Below are positions 10,916 to 21,138 of a stretch of 64,000 bases of DNA, piece by piece. The notes under the pieces were generated by a model that was not told where the DNA came from, did not search any database, and saw nothing but the letters and a program-made list of their open reading frames with translations. Made by a program: the position numbers and the translations under genes. How positions within the stretch are numbered: position 1 is the stretch's first letter; every line of letters begins with the position of its first letter. Origin of the DNA: Strigamia acuminata (lineage: Eukaryota > Arthropoda > Chilopoda > Geophilomorpha > Linotaeniidae); assembly GCA_949358305.1 (NCBI GenBank), contig OX442322.1, positions 8,184,001 to 8,248,000 on the forward strand. The letters run 5' to 3'.

Positions 10916-11848
10916 CTGAACTCTCCTAACTTATCTGATGGAAAAAGGAGAAAAAAAAATGAAATTAATAATATACCCAAAAAAAAAAAAAAACAAATAT
11001 GAATCATTCTTTCACTCAATAGACTAAACCTTTCACAAAAAAAAAAAAAAACAAACAAGCATTTTCATAATAACTTACAACTCTCAACAATTTTCCAAAA
11101 TGGGAAAAAAAACAAATTCAAAAATATTTTTCCAATTTCTCTAATTTTCTTTAAAATTAACAATACCGTTAAAATATCAACTTATTTCAATTATTTACAA
11201 TAATTAACTCCTTCTAACATTCAATCAAAATTATGCCGTGAAATATTTACATTAAATTTATCAAAATTTTCAACACATTATATTTTCAAGCAAAATTCGC
11301 GATAGATTCCACTCGCGTCCTCAGTCAATTCGCATTATTCAAATTAAATTTTTCCAATTTATTCTTTAAAACTATTTTTAAATTAAACTATTACACTACT
11401 AAATTCAATTTCAAATTATTTCAAAATTTTATCTAACTTATTAAATGCTATAAAAATTCAAAGCAAATCGACGAAGATCGCGATTAGTTTCGTTTCGCGA
11501 AGTCCGCTTATAAAAACGTTTAAAACTTCTCATTTCATTCTAAAAAAAATCACCTATAATTATTTAACACACTTACACAACCTTTTGTAACACAATTTCA
11601 AACACAAAATGTCAATTTAAATGTCGGAAGTTCTTGTTTTCCGGGTCACGCTATTAGTTCGCGTTCACCGTAGACAAAATCAGTAGAAATGGCGATAGTC
11701 TTTTCGCTTACACGGTCTGAGTCTGCGCGACCGGAAATCGTTGGTTTGTGGACTTGCGCCATCTAGTGGCGGGTTTTGAAATTGATTTTCATTCGTTTTC
11801 ACCGTAGGCTGTGGTTCAAACAGTGATTTTAGAGAAATCTGTTCTGTA
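10916..11848 (-). other. AT-rich internal spacer of LTR-Ulp
   Basis: This stretch lies between the gag fragment and the Ulp1 ORF. It is rich in A and T runs and has no frame worth calling. The missing pol region would be expected around here; nothing recognisable remains. Confidence 0.6.
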
Positions 11849-12373
11849 TCATTTCAGCACAATTGACAGATGTTTAATCCTTTCAGTGTCATCGGCGATC
11901 GTATCTTCATATCCGATCAACCATGTGTCAATATTCCCTGTAGCCGGATCAAAGTCAACTGGATTTCTTCTATTGACCACTAAATTTTGTAATACCGTCT
12001 GTATTGCTACTAGTTCTGGTGAAGCATTTGCCATATTATCTGGAAATTGTTCGTTTTTAATTGCCAATATTGGTTGAATTAATTCCTTTTGGTCCTCAAT
12101 ATTGTCAGTTGCGTCCTCAAATGCGTCGTCCAAATTTGCTTGCACTTTATCCAGGAGATTGCCTAATTCCGTGGCTTCGTCAGGCAACAACAAATTGTAC
12201 ACACTTGGATCGATTATTCTTTTATGGCGCTGTTCCGGGGTTTCAAAATCTTCCCTTTTTTGAATTTTTTCTTCTCCTTTGGATTTTGATCTCTTTTTCC
12301 GGTCAGTCACCTTATCATCCAGTGATTCAAGTTCTCCCGGATCTTTTGATGAAAACAAATAATCCGTTACCAC
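11849..12373 (-). CDS. gag-like fragment of LTR-Ulp
   Basis: This open frame of about 174 residues has no ATG; the upstream frame is open for a further stretch until a TAA and offers only non-ATG starts. It has a charged N-terminal part (KKRSKSKGEEKIQKRED), then an acidic helical segment and FDPATGNIDTWLIGYED, which resembles the start of a retrotransposon capsid domain (the F-x-G...W segment). It stops abruptly after HLSIVLK, so only the beginning of a capsid is present. It may be a relic, an exon joined to the Ulp1 ORF by splicing, or a short packaging peptide. The weak start lowers my confidence. Confidence 0.5.
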   Translation of the reverse strand: MVTDYLFSSKDPGELESLDDKVTDRKKRSKSKGEEKIQKREDFETPEQRHKRIIDPSVYNLLLPDEATELGNLLDKVQANLDDAFEDATDNIEDQKELIQPILAIKNEQFPDNMANASPELVAIQTVLQNLVVNRRNPVDFDPATGNIDTWLIGYEDTIADDTERIKHLSIVLK

Positions 12374-13287
12374 TTGTGAAAAGTTATAACGTTTGGATTC
12401 CGCAATTGTTAAATAATTAAATTCGAAGACACAATCCTTTGACTTGAAGCACTTTTAATTCACTTTTCCAGTTATAAATAACACTATAACTCTTTAGCAC
12501 ACAGAACACTTTTCACTTTCTGAAAAAATAAATCAGTGATTAAACACTTCAATTTTCACAGAAATATTTCAAAATACTAGAACAATTCAATTTTCACAAT
12601 CAAATCTCAAAATTTCCACAAAAGAATTCAAGGAAAAAAAAAAACACTTTCACGGTCATCATTTTTTACAAAAATATCAAAAACAATTCACTTTCACGGT
12701 CATAATTACAAAATTTCATCAAAACTATTCAAGGAAAAACTTCTTATTAATAACACCTTACAAAAATGCTCTGGAAAGAAAATAAATTCATTAATAAATA
12801 TAAACAATATATTCTCTATTATTATTCAATTTTATCTTACATTCACAATTAAATTCTTCATTACTATACACTTTCATTTAATTTTATCAAAATTCAATCA
12901 ATAATACTATATCAATTCAATTAAAAGTCAAATATCACAATAAATAATACTCAAATGCAAATTTATCCAATTTAAACCTTCAAAGCTTCTATTCTATTTT
13001 ATTTTATTTTTTAGATCTTGCCAATTTTCAATCTAATTGACCTATTTATTCTTTAGCAATGACTCACTTTCACATTCCTATCAATTTCACAAATGACTCA
13101 CTCATATTCAAATTAGGTTGGGATCTCTCTAAATTTTATATGATTTCAAAGCTATTTTTAAGCTAAATTTGCCAATTTTATGTGATTTTAATTCCAATTT
13201 CACTCATTTTACTCTAGATTTTACAATTTTAATGATTTTTAGCTCTAATTTCGGGGTTTTTTATTCTAATTTTTGGTCCCGGGGAAA
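12374..13287 (-). other. LTR-Ulp 5' leader
   Basis: This is about 0.9 kb of very AT-rich DNA between the primer site and the gag fragment. I see no gene. It could contain packaging signals, but nothing specific is visible. Confidence 0.5.
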
Positions 13288-13305
13288 GAACCGCGATCTC
13301 CACCA
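13288..13305 (-). promoter_or_regulatory. LTR-Ulp primer binding site
   Basis: Two bases inside the 5' LTR, in sense orientation, is TGGTGGAGATCGCGGTTC. Its complement ends ATCTCCACCA, as the 3' end of an animal tRNA-Ala does; the rest is T-arm-like but I cannot assign it firmly. Confidence 0.65.
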
Positions 13306-13307
13306 TT

Positions 13308-13878
13308 TGTTACGTGGAATCCGGGCCTAATCAGGTCTCCACGCAACTATGTTTAATTGGGGTTTAGTGAGTGTGAAAGGAAAGAATGAGATTCATTTAT
13401 GCTTTAAATTCAATTCAGATTTATTTGACCGGACAAACAAAGTTTGTTCGATCCCTTATAAATTCAGATACATTTATTCTCAACAGGTCAGAATGTTATT
13501 TTGGATAAATTGTCACTTCTTACATTTGTCAAATGTACAACCTTTATTAATTGGGTTATGAACTACTGTGTGATAACTTAATTGCGATATAATTAAATTG
13601 GTTTTATAGTCATCAGCCGCGCTCTTTATTGAGGCGACATCAGACTCTCTAGTTCTGAAAAGCAAAAGTGATTAGAGACCTGTCTTAGTGCGGGCTCCTT
13701 ATTTATAGCAAATCTGCCATAAACCCCATAATTGAATTGATCGGTCCATCACATGGCGATGACGGAGTCCAACCGTCAGCGCCATCTGTGGCCGAAATTT
13801 AGCAACATTTAACCTAATAATGATTCGAATTACGTGCTACGAATCGCGCATCAATTGGCACGGTTCGTACACGTGACA
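13308..13878 (-). repeat. LTR-Ulp 5' LTR
   Basis: This 571-bp LTR is the partner of 8572-9142. It is followed by the second ATAT target duplication at 13879-13882, where Bel-A1 leader sequence resumes. Confidence 0.93.
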
Positions 13879-13906
13879 ATATCGAGTGTTTTAACAATCT
13901 AGGATG

Positions 13907-14749
13907 CTAAAACAAACGAGCGACCTTGATCACGTATGAAAAACGTGACTCAAAAAGTCCTACACAAGTTTGAAATATTTTCGGCGATTCGTTTGGAACG
14001 AAATTCGCACGAAAATCACTATTAAATTTTAACGTTAATAACTGACAGCCCTTGCAATGAGAGACTGACCAGCAACTAGCTTCAAAAAATCTAAATCTCC
14101 CCTGGTTATGCCAGTTATATGGAGATGCATGCATAAAATTAAAGAAAACACTAAAACAATTTGCAATAAAATTCACTTTTACTAAATTTCCCTTAAGATT
14201 AGCATATGAAACAGCAATAACACCAAAAAGAATACCCAAAACAATACCCTCATGCAAACAAAACCTCCAAAATAAATGCACTGAATGATAAAACACAAGA
14301 AAAGCAATAATTCCAGGGGCGAATCGACTTCTCAGCACAGCGCGTTGTGTTATCCAAATCCAAGATGGCGACCGTAGAATCCCGCTGATGACACACAAAA
14401 GTTCGCACTCGACGCAAGAGCTGTCCCAGTCGTGACTGTTGTCACGTTGAACGGCGACACTCGTAGCAGACGACGAATCACAAACGTATTGTTCTCCCGT
14501 CGCAACAAACACGCGAAGAAACGTATCCAAAACGAACCGGAAAAACTCACAGATTTCAGACGGAATCCTGGTCACGTGCACCAAAAGAACGTATTCGATG
14601 TTGCGGTCTGTCAACACCAAACAGCTAGGAATGGGGTCGGGGCTATTTGAATTTCCCGCTTCTAAAAACTCAAGTGATCGTATTGTTAAATTCGTACGAA
14701 AACCGCGCTGAGAACACAAATCCGCACTGAAAACTATTGTTGAATGCAT
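13907..14749 (-). CDS. Bel-A1 leader ORF (hypothetical)
   Basis: This 280-codon frame runs from the first ATG at 14749 (MHSTIVFS); it is open a little further upstream from a TTG. It begins inside the 5' LTR, reads straight through the primer site (VHVTRIPSE), passes hydrophobic segments such as GIVLGILFGVIAV, encodes SPYNWHNQGRF across the leader stem-loop and stops about 60 codons after it. Bel-A2 has the same frame open (33506-34348). It is not related to Gag or Pol and I recognise no family. It may be a small membrane-protein gene, an upstream ORF or a by-product of RNA constraint. Confidence 0.4.
   Translation of the reverse strand: MHSTIVFSADLCSQRGFRTNLTIRSLEFLEAGNSNSPDPIPSCLVLTDRNIEYVLLVHVTRIPSEICEFFRFVLDTFLRVFVATGEQYVCDSSSATSVAVQRDNSHDWDSSCVECELLCVISGILRSPSWIWITQRAVLRSRFAPGIIAFLVFYHSVHLFWRFCLHEGIVLGILFGVIAVSYANLKGNLVKVNFIANCFSVFFNFMHASPYNWHNQGRFRFFEASCWSVSHCKGCQLLTLKFNSDFRANFVPNESPKIFQTCVGLFESRFSYVIKVARLF
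14097..14124 (-). promoter_or_regulatory. Bel-A1 leader stem-loop
   Basis: In sense orientation CTCC-ATATAA-CTGG-CATAA-CCAG-G-GGAG folds as an outer CTCC/GGAG stem, an asymmetric bulge and an inner CTGG/CCAG stem with loop CATAA. Bel-B has the same loop with the inner stem changed to CTGC/GCAG. The position downstream of the primer site suits a packaging or dimerisation signal, which is inference. Confidence 0.6.
14562..14583 (-). promoter_or_regulatory. Bel-A1 primer binding site (tRNA-His-like)
   Basis: In sense orientation TGGTGCACGTGACCAGGATT starts 15 bases after the 5' LTR. It matches the complement of an animal tRNA-His 3' end (CCTGGTCACGGCACCA) except for one inserted A after TGGTGC. 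Confidence 0.7.
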
Positions 14750-16156
14750 GGAGCATTGATGGGAACACCGTTGATTAATATCCAATGGAGTGCTGAATCA
14801 ATGGCTAATCCAGGGAAAGGCTTAACTACTCGCGCCACATTGCTTAAATAACATGAAACGGGAGTAAAATTAAAAACAACTTCTTTAATCTAAGTTAAAC
14901 AGAAGAGTGAGGAAAATACATCAATTACATTGGTTCTTTTGGAACCGCACATGCGCAGTAACCATTACGGCACGCGCCAAGCCGATAGCGGCGAAATACA
15001 GATACACAAGAAACTCCGTTGTCATAGCAACGGACGAAACGAAATCACAGCAAAGTTGTAGTTACATAAAAACTGCACGAAATAAAGATTGTGACATACC
15101 AAAATGATCACAAGAATGCAGTGAATAAAAAAGCTAATCATAACGATTCGATCTGAAAAGTAAAACAATGCAAACGGAGCGAAAACAATGATCGTCAAGC
15201 AGACGATCGAGACAACCAATCAGCGTCAAGCAAAATGATGCAATCAAAACATTTGAAATCCGAACGGAATAAAAATGCAAAAATAGCAAAGAATACAGGT
15301 GAAAACACTTCGAAATGAAATAGTAAATGCAGATTATAAGAATATAAAATACAAAAATAACGGTTACATTGTGTAATCGTCGCTTGGGACAAACATGGCG
15401 ACCGGTGAACATAACATAGGTATTGGATCAAACATGGCGTCCGGCGAACATTGCAAAAGCGTCAAAACAATTCGAAATTGGAATATAAAGCACTTAATGT
15501 AAATATCAAATAAAGTATCTAATAAAATACAAGAATAATTATTAATTCTCATCACAAAATACTAAATGAATAAACACAAGTTTAATAAATACGAAAATGT
15601 TGATCGAGCCGAACATTCTCGGCTACGCTTTTACGGCAGCCGACAACGAACGTTCGAAACAACCGATCGAAGCATTTTGGGCAGTTCTAATGCATCCAGA
15701 AAGAAAGATCAGACTCGAATTAGTCTGAAACAGTAATAAAACAAACTCCAAATGAGTTTTAAAACACTAAACGAAAGGTTAGAAGACGGAAGCAAAAGTC
15801 CGCTAGGAACCGAAAAATGACGTATCGAGCATCGCAAATGTATGCCAGAAAACGAAGAAAACACTAGAACTGCACGCAAAAAACACAAAATCAGGGAAAA
15901 TTAATAGAAAGGTTCAAAAATGCACTCAAAAAGACATGAATAAAATAATAGCAAGGTATTAACACTACATTAAAGCGAAAAGTGACAATAAAAAACAATG
16001 AAAAACATTTAATAAGTCAAAATTCCTGTAAAGTGAAAAATATCAATTAATTATGAAAAATAAAACACTAAAGGAAAATTAAACAAATCAAAGCAAATTA
16101 GTAATATTTATTTACACAATCTCAGCACAACAATTCTTCCACGCTGTCTTGCAACA
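14599..16156 (-). repeat. Bel-A1 5' LTR
   Basis: This 1558-bp LTR is the partner of 1531-3088. The AACC target duplication follows at 16157-16160. Confidence 0.92.
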
Positions 16157-17902
16157 AACCTAAACAGGCGATCAACTCACGACTTGATGATAAACAACCA
16201 GCCAAGCCAGCGACCGTCCACTCAGGCGGCAACTCACTGCAAAGATAAACTCGTGCCCAATTTCCTTTAAACTAAATATCTTCCACTAGAAAGAACTAAA
16301 CTAAACTGTGTAATGAACCAAAATAACAATTGGAACCAATAATACGCAATGTCAAAGAACACACCCCCAGTCTAACTACACCTGAAAAATCAAGAAAACT
16401 GTGCTCACTTTTTAAAAAACAGTTACCTGTTGACATTGCAGAAAACGAAACCCCTCCCTTAGTGAAATCTTCATTCAAACCTCTCTAGAACTCTCACAAC
16501 GAGAAGCGGCCACTTAAATTTAAGACAAGTAACTTCAATCGTGCCCCACCCGACTAGTAGTACAAAATCTTTTCTCAATTTTTTTCCACTACAAGCAGGG
16601 CTCTGCTAAACTAACACAAGACAAGCCAAAAATTTGAATCTAAGAGCGCACAACACATAATTCCTTTTTTTTAACGAAAAACTAGGGGTATCCCCTGACA
16701 CCGCGAATTATCCTCAATGCTTTCTCCTCATTCGACCTTCTCTCTGGCTAACATCTCAGCTAAACCTTCCTTCCTATCATAACCCATTTTCTTCCCGACA
16801 GAAGAAGAATGCTGCCACGGCGTTTAAACCACTAATGCCGGAGCCAGAAAAGGTCGAAAAAAAACAACATCTGTGAATTTCTTTGTGAGAGAAACCCACC
16901 TTTTAAAGGTATAAACTATGAATTAACTAACCTTTGACTAACTAAGCTTTTATCTCAGAAGACTTCCGCGAGTATCTGATACGCCACTAACCTCAACCCC
17001 ATGGTCGTGTGACCGTCAGACTCGTCGCAAAAAGCTCCGAAATCAAACACTAACAAAAAAGGCTAATTACTAATTTCTACTATATCGTCGCCTCTACGTT
17101 CTCCTATTGGAAGCTAGCCCAAGGGGACTCGAAATCACGACTTACTCTTCATTTCTAACCTCTGCCCTTTTCTCTCATGAACCCCAAAAAAACTTGTGCA
17201 CCTGTGTTCAGCCAAAAACACTTGTGCTTCTCTGCTCAAAACTTTGGGTAGGAGGGGGCGTGAAAACAAGTTGCGATCCACTCAACTTTGATCGCACATC
17301 TCCCAATGCTTGACGCATCTGACGAATTAACTGACTCAATCTCATGCATAGGCAAAAAGAAACCCGGATCCAAAGGAGGAGAAGACTTCCTTGCACAATC
17401 TAAGTACCAAGGCAAAGTTTACTGCCCATCTCGGACGAGCAATGGACAAGACCGAAAGTTGAACAGTGCTCAGAAGCTCAGGAGAACGTGAGCAACAGGA
17501 ATTAAAGTATGGTGATGAAGTTCACCCTCTAAAACCGATTAGCTCCTCGTGTATTGGGTCCAATAACACGAGTGTCCACCAGAGAACCAACACGCCCAAA
17601 AAACAGTTCCGTTCCATCCCCCGCGAGACCGAAACCATGCCCCGACTGACGAGGACCCTCAAGAACTTTACCCCATGCACCTTGAGTAAGTATACGAAAC
17701 TAAACCAAAAAAAAACGCGTGGCTCTGCCTAAAAGAGAAAAGAATATAGAATCCCTGGCCCTTTCTCACATCAAGGTTGTTGGACTCGCACCTTGTCACT
17801 AAGGGCGAGTGTACCCTGTCCTAGAACAACCGAGAAAGTGAAAGAACTCTGCTTCTGGGCTCCTAACCTTTCACTAACCCTAATGCTTGCACAAAAGTGC
17901 TT

Positions 17903-18100
17903 GCTTAAGCCTGATAGACTAAACTATCAATCGCTTAAGAACCTCTAATTCGCTTAAGCCTGACGGACTTAACTATCATCCGCTTAAAAAACCTCTTATT
18001 CGCTTAAGCCTGACGGACTGAACTATCATCCGCTTAAGACCATCTAATTGCTTAAGCCTGACTGACTTAACTATCATCCGCTTAAGACTCTCTAAATGCT
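17903..18100. repeat. Tandem repeat, about 49-bp unit, four copies
   Basis: Units begin at about 17903, 17952, 18002 and 18050 with GCTTAAGCCTGA and each contains a second CGCTTAAG, so every unit carries CTTAAG palindromes. It lies inside Bel-C. Unit spacing and sequence drift exclude a CRISPR array. Confidence 0.75.
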
Positions 18101-18232
18101 TTTTCTATGGGTTTGTTGGGCCACCGTTAACCAACTAAAACCTTTTTCTTTGGGTTTGTTGGGCCACCGTTAACCAACTAAAACCTTTTTTCCAACTCGG
18201 GGTTCGACGGACCAACTGTTAACCGACTAAAG
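18099..18232. repeat. Tandem repeat, about 43-bp unit
   Basis: Two close copies (from about 18099 and 18142) contain GGGTTTGTTGGGCCACCG followed by TTAACCAACTAAAACC. A diverged third begins at about 18185. It follows directly on the 49-bp block. Confidence 0.7.
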
Positions 18233-20556
18233 CCCTTTTTCTATTGTTCAGTTCGACTGACTTTGGTTAGCAGTGCAAAATGAACCTATGCAAGTGACCG
18301 TTAACTCAACACTCACATGTTAATGCTAATTCCCTATCCAACGCGACTCTTGTAACGAGATCTCACATGCTTATCACGTTACACATTGCAACGTCACGAG
18401 GCAGCTTTGGGAATTTGAGGGTTGACTGACGAATGCCCCGCCCTATCGGCGTACTTCAACAACCTCTCTTTTCTGTTTTGACAAATAAGACTTATCTCTC
18501 TTTGGCTCTTTCTAACCTTAATCCGAACCAACGGGGCTTATTGTCCTCTTTCTTCTCCTACTGCCACTCTGACTGCAAGGCAATAGGCCTTGGCTCTTTG
18601 AACCCCAGTCCCAGAATGTATCCAAGAACTGAGTGTGGGACAACACTGGAATCCATTGTGAGTGGACTACTTAACTATGCTACAACTAAATTCCCTAAGA
18701 AACAAATTCGGAAAACTATCTTAACTTAAACCGCAGGAACAACAAGTCTTCAAAAGAGAGAGAAGTGCTGCGTTTCTTTTTCCAAAAATGAAATTCTAAA
18801 ACATCCTCAAACACTACCTCTCTCGCTGGCTTTGCTGACCAACCATTGTTCCATTCGTCAACGCGGCACTCTGCTCCGCCAACCGCAAATGGCTAAGCGC
18901 CAAATGGGTGCTCGAACAAGCAGGTTAACTAATCGCACAAAAAAAAACCCGAATATGTAACTTTCTATTTCTTATAAAGACAACTTTCAATAAAAAATAA
19001 ATTTAAAGACTGTTAACCTCTAATATCTAATTCTACAACTTTGGAGTCTCGAAAAATGCTCTTACAACCCTGATCTGATCAATTAAGCGCCCTTATACCC
19101 CTTCCAACCACACAATGTGCAAGGTGGAGACTGCACTTACTAACATCAATTGTCTCGAATTTGAAAGACTGACCCTAATGGACGATCGTTTCACCCTGAA
19201 CAAGCCCCAACATGCAGTAACTAACTTTCCAAAAAGGGGGGTACCCACCCAACTGATCTACAAGCGCCCTCGCAAAGACGCTTGGTGGCTGCGAACTTAA
19301 CAAGCAATTTTCCCCAAAACTCTGAACTAACTTATAACTAAAAGGTTTACCCCGAGAAAATAATGACAAACCCAGTAACGCATCCAAACTTCCTAACCAA
19401 TTGTGAACGCACTAAAACAAAGGTACAACACGCTGGAAGTGGGAACATCTACAAATTCTTAGCAGTAACTTCTCAAAAACCTTTTATCACAAACGAGACT
19501 GAATAGAGGACTGATTCCTAAATTTCCGCTTTCTCTAATTAAACAGCTAGTGTGGCTTATCTTATCTCAACCCACGCACAGGTTCTTCTGAAAAACCTCA
19601 CACACTAACACCTGCTTAAACAATCAACTAAATAATACGGAAGTCCCCCAAAATACAATCAAAACGCACTCTTCCATGTGGTCAGTCCACTGAAAGGCTG
19701 GCGGACAAACACGGCGGCCATTGAGACGGGATCCCTCGCCTCCACTCTCCCACGCAACCCAATATAACTGGCTGAGTGTAGTAGGGGAGAAGGAGCGACC
19801 ACTCGATTGCCACAACCGAAAGAACAAGCAAACGAGCGCGGGACCGCTTCTCATCAGCCTCAAACATGGCCAATCTGCCGTCAGTCAACCTAACAGTTCA
19901 CAATAGACCTGACCTCAAAACTTAATCAACTCTTAAAGCTAGAAAGAACTTCAAACACAAGCAAACAAAATTTTAGACTGAGAGAAGTGTCCAAGTGCTT
20001 ACAGCCTTTCAAAATATTATAACCAAACTTATTTCGAAAATTCAGGAGCGTGGCTCTTTCTCAAATTGCTTGAGCAAGGGGACCATACTCTCAGGTCGCT
20101 CCCACGCAAAGCACCGAGTCTGCTCACACAGTAAAACGTTAAACATAACTGCCTGTATCAACTTCAAAACCAAAAAACCAAACACCGCAAAAGCACCTGG
20201 ATAAAACTCTCAATCTTAACAAACTTCTTTCTAAACTAATAAAAGCAAAGCTTGTCTTCTTTCTTTTCTGCCCTGACGGCAGGCGTCCACCTTCCTGTAC
20301 GACTTGGCGTTAATGCTCAGTTGACTGGAGCGTGACTTGTTATTTGACTTGTCTGCACCGACCAGCAACCCGCTTGCACCGCTAACTGTCCAGCCGTCTT
20401 CATCGTCCTGATGTGCCAACCACATGATGCGACCTTGCAACCACAAGCTCCTTGAAGACAATTGCATTGTCCCGCTCAGCTTGACTTGACTCGTACACAC
20501 CACACTGACACCTCCTGGACAAGCTCAACAACAGGAAGGCAAAACTAAATTCTAAC

Positions 20557-21138
20557 TTAATTCAAACAGAAACTCCCCTGCTTTAAGCAGTTATATGGAG
20601 TGCAAAACTTAAACGCTAACTTAAATACAAAAAAGCACACTTCCCCTCCCCCCAGAAGGAACACATCAAAAACCCAGAAAACAGCCCACCAAAAATACAC
20701 TTTAATAACTAAAAATGTTCTTCTTCTTTCAGGCTGTAGCTGTTCAACTTGCACATTGCGTTGTGTTTGACTTGGCAGACTCAGGACGTCAATGGCCGCT
20801 CTCACGTGACTCTCTGGCGTGCGCACTTGATGCCGGCCGCTCACGGAACCAGCCGTACAAACGAACCAACTGGCACGCACCAACCCACTTGAATCACTTG
20901 CTGAACATCCAAATGACCTCTTTTCCATGCGCGCTGTACACACGTGCACGAAATCCTGGTCACGGCACCAAAAAACAGCTCCCTGTAGCAAACAACCTTG
21001 GATCTCACAGGGGAGGACTGGCGAATTGGTCACCAAACTCTGGAAACCGCCCGAGACTGTATAGTGGTTGATGAAACAAGCTGAAATCCTTTCTCTGAGC
21101 CCAAGCCTAACTTGAAGAAGGATTAGGCCTGACTGCAT
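20557..21138 (-). CDS. Bel-C leader ORF (hypothetical)
   Basis: This 193-residue frame begins at an ATG (21138) inside the 5' LTR, reads through the primer site (FWCRDQDF) and a strongly hydrophobic aromatic segment (VYFWWAVFWVFDVFLLGGG), and ends TPYNCLKQGSFCLN at the leader stem-loop. Its position and its PYN-C-x-x-QG ending match the leader ORFs of Bel-A and Bel-E. It is the longest frame in the whole Bel-C interior. Function is unknown. Confidence 0.4.
   Translation of the reverse strand: MQSGLILLQVRLGLRERISACFINHYTVSGGFQSLVTNSPVLPCEIQGCLLQGAVFWCRDQDFVHVCTARMEKRSFGCSASDSSGLVRASWFVCTAGSVSGRHQVRTPESHVRAAIDVLSLPSQTQRNVQVEQLQPERRRTFLVIKVYFWWAVFWVFDVFLLGGGEVCFFVFKLAFKFCTPYNCLKQGSFCLN
20573..20600 (-). 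promoter_or_regulatory. Bel-C leader stem-loop
   Basis: In sense orientation it reads CTCC-ATATAA-CTGC-TTAAA-GCAG-G-GGAG, the same architecture as in Bel-A and Bel-B with a CTGC/GCAG inner stem. Confidence 0.6.
20949..20970 (-). promoter_or_regulatory. Bel-C primer binding site (tRNA-His)
   Basis: In sense orientation TGGTGCCGTGACCAGGATTT starts 13 bases after the 5' LTR. It is complementary over at least 18 bases to the 3' end of animal tRNA-His (CCTGGTCACGGCACCA), and is the cleanest example in the window. Confidence 0.8.

Larger units (their letters stand above)
8572..13878 (-). mobile_element. LTR-Ulp: LTR retrotransposon carrying a Ulp1-type protease, no pol
   Basis: This 5307-bp element has 571-bp LTRs that look identical (8572-9142 and 13308-13878), TGT...ACA ends and ATAT duplications at 8568-8571 and 13879-13882. 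The empty site is preserved in Bel-A2 near 34370, which confirms the boundaries. A primer site next to the right LTR and a polypurine tract next to the left LTR set the sense strand as minus. In sense order it has about 0.9 kb of leader, a gag-like fragment (12373-11849), an AT-rich gap and a 456-residue Ulp1-like ORF. There is no RT, RNase H or integrase, so it must borrow them. The 4-bp duplication and gag style point to Gypsy relatives, but without pol the superfamily is uncertain. Confidence 0.9.
1531..16156 (-). mobile_element. Bel-A1: full-length Bel/Pao retrotransposon
   Basis: The 1558-bp LTRs (1531-3088 and 14599-16156) differ at about three positions that I noticed. AACC target duplications flank it at 1527-1530 and 16157-16160. 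In sense order on the minus strand it has the 5' LTR, primer site, leader ORF with stem-loop, one long polyprotein and the 3' LTR. LTR-Ulp is inserted at 8572-13878, between leader and polyprotein. The polyprotein is open, so the element was probably competent until LTR-Ulp arrived; expression now would have to read through 5.3 kb of foreign LTR element. Confidence 0.93.
16157..20983 (-). other. Bel-C internal region, non-coding
   Basis: This is 4.8 kb of Bel-C interior on the 5' side of the Bel-A1 insertion. All frames outside the leader ORF are short (at most about 98 codons), on both strands and unrelated to retroelement proteins. Two small tandem-repeat blocks lie at 17903-18232. There is no trace of gag, protease, RT or integrase, so this is a true replacement or loss rather than point-mutation decay. 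Confidence 0.65.

Noticed and set aside
11849-12373. The LTR-Ulp gag fragment as a complete Gag
   Set aside because: It lacks an ATG, most of the capsid and any zinc knuckle.
13907-14749. Leader ORF as an env gene
   Set aside because: It lies before gag rather than after pol, overlaps the primer site, and shows no signal peptide, cleavage site and membrane anchor in the usual order.
16157-20983. A captured host gene with introns inside Bel-C
   Set aside because: I looked for long frames with splice-like borders on both strands and found none that join into a recognisable protein. A spliced non-coding RNA cannot be excluded.
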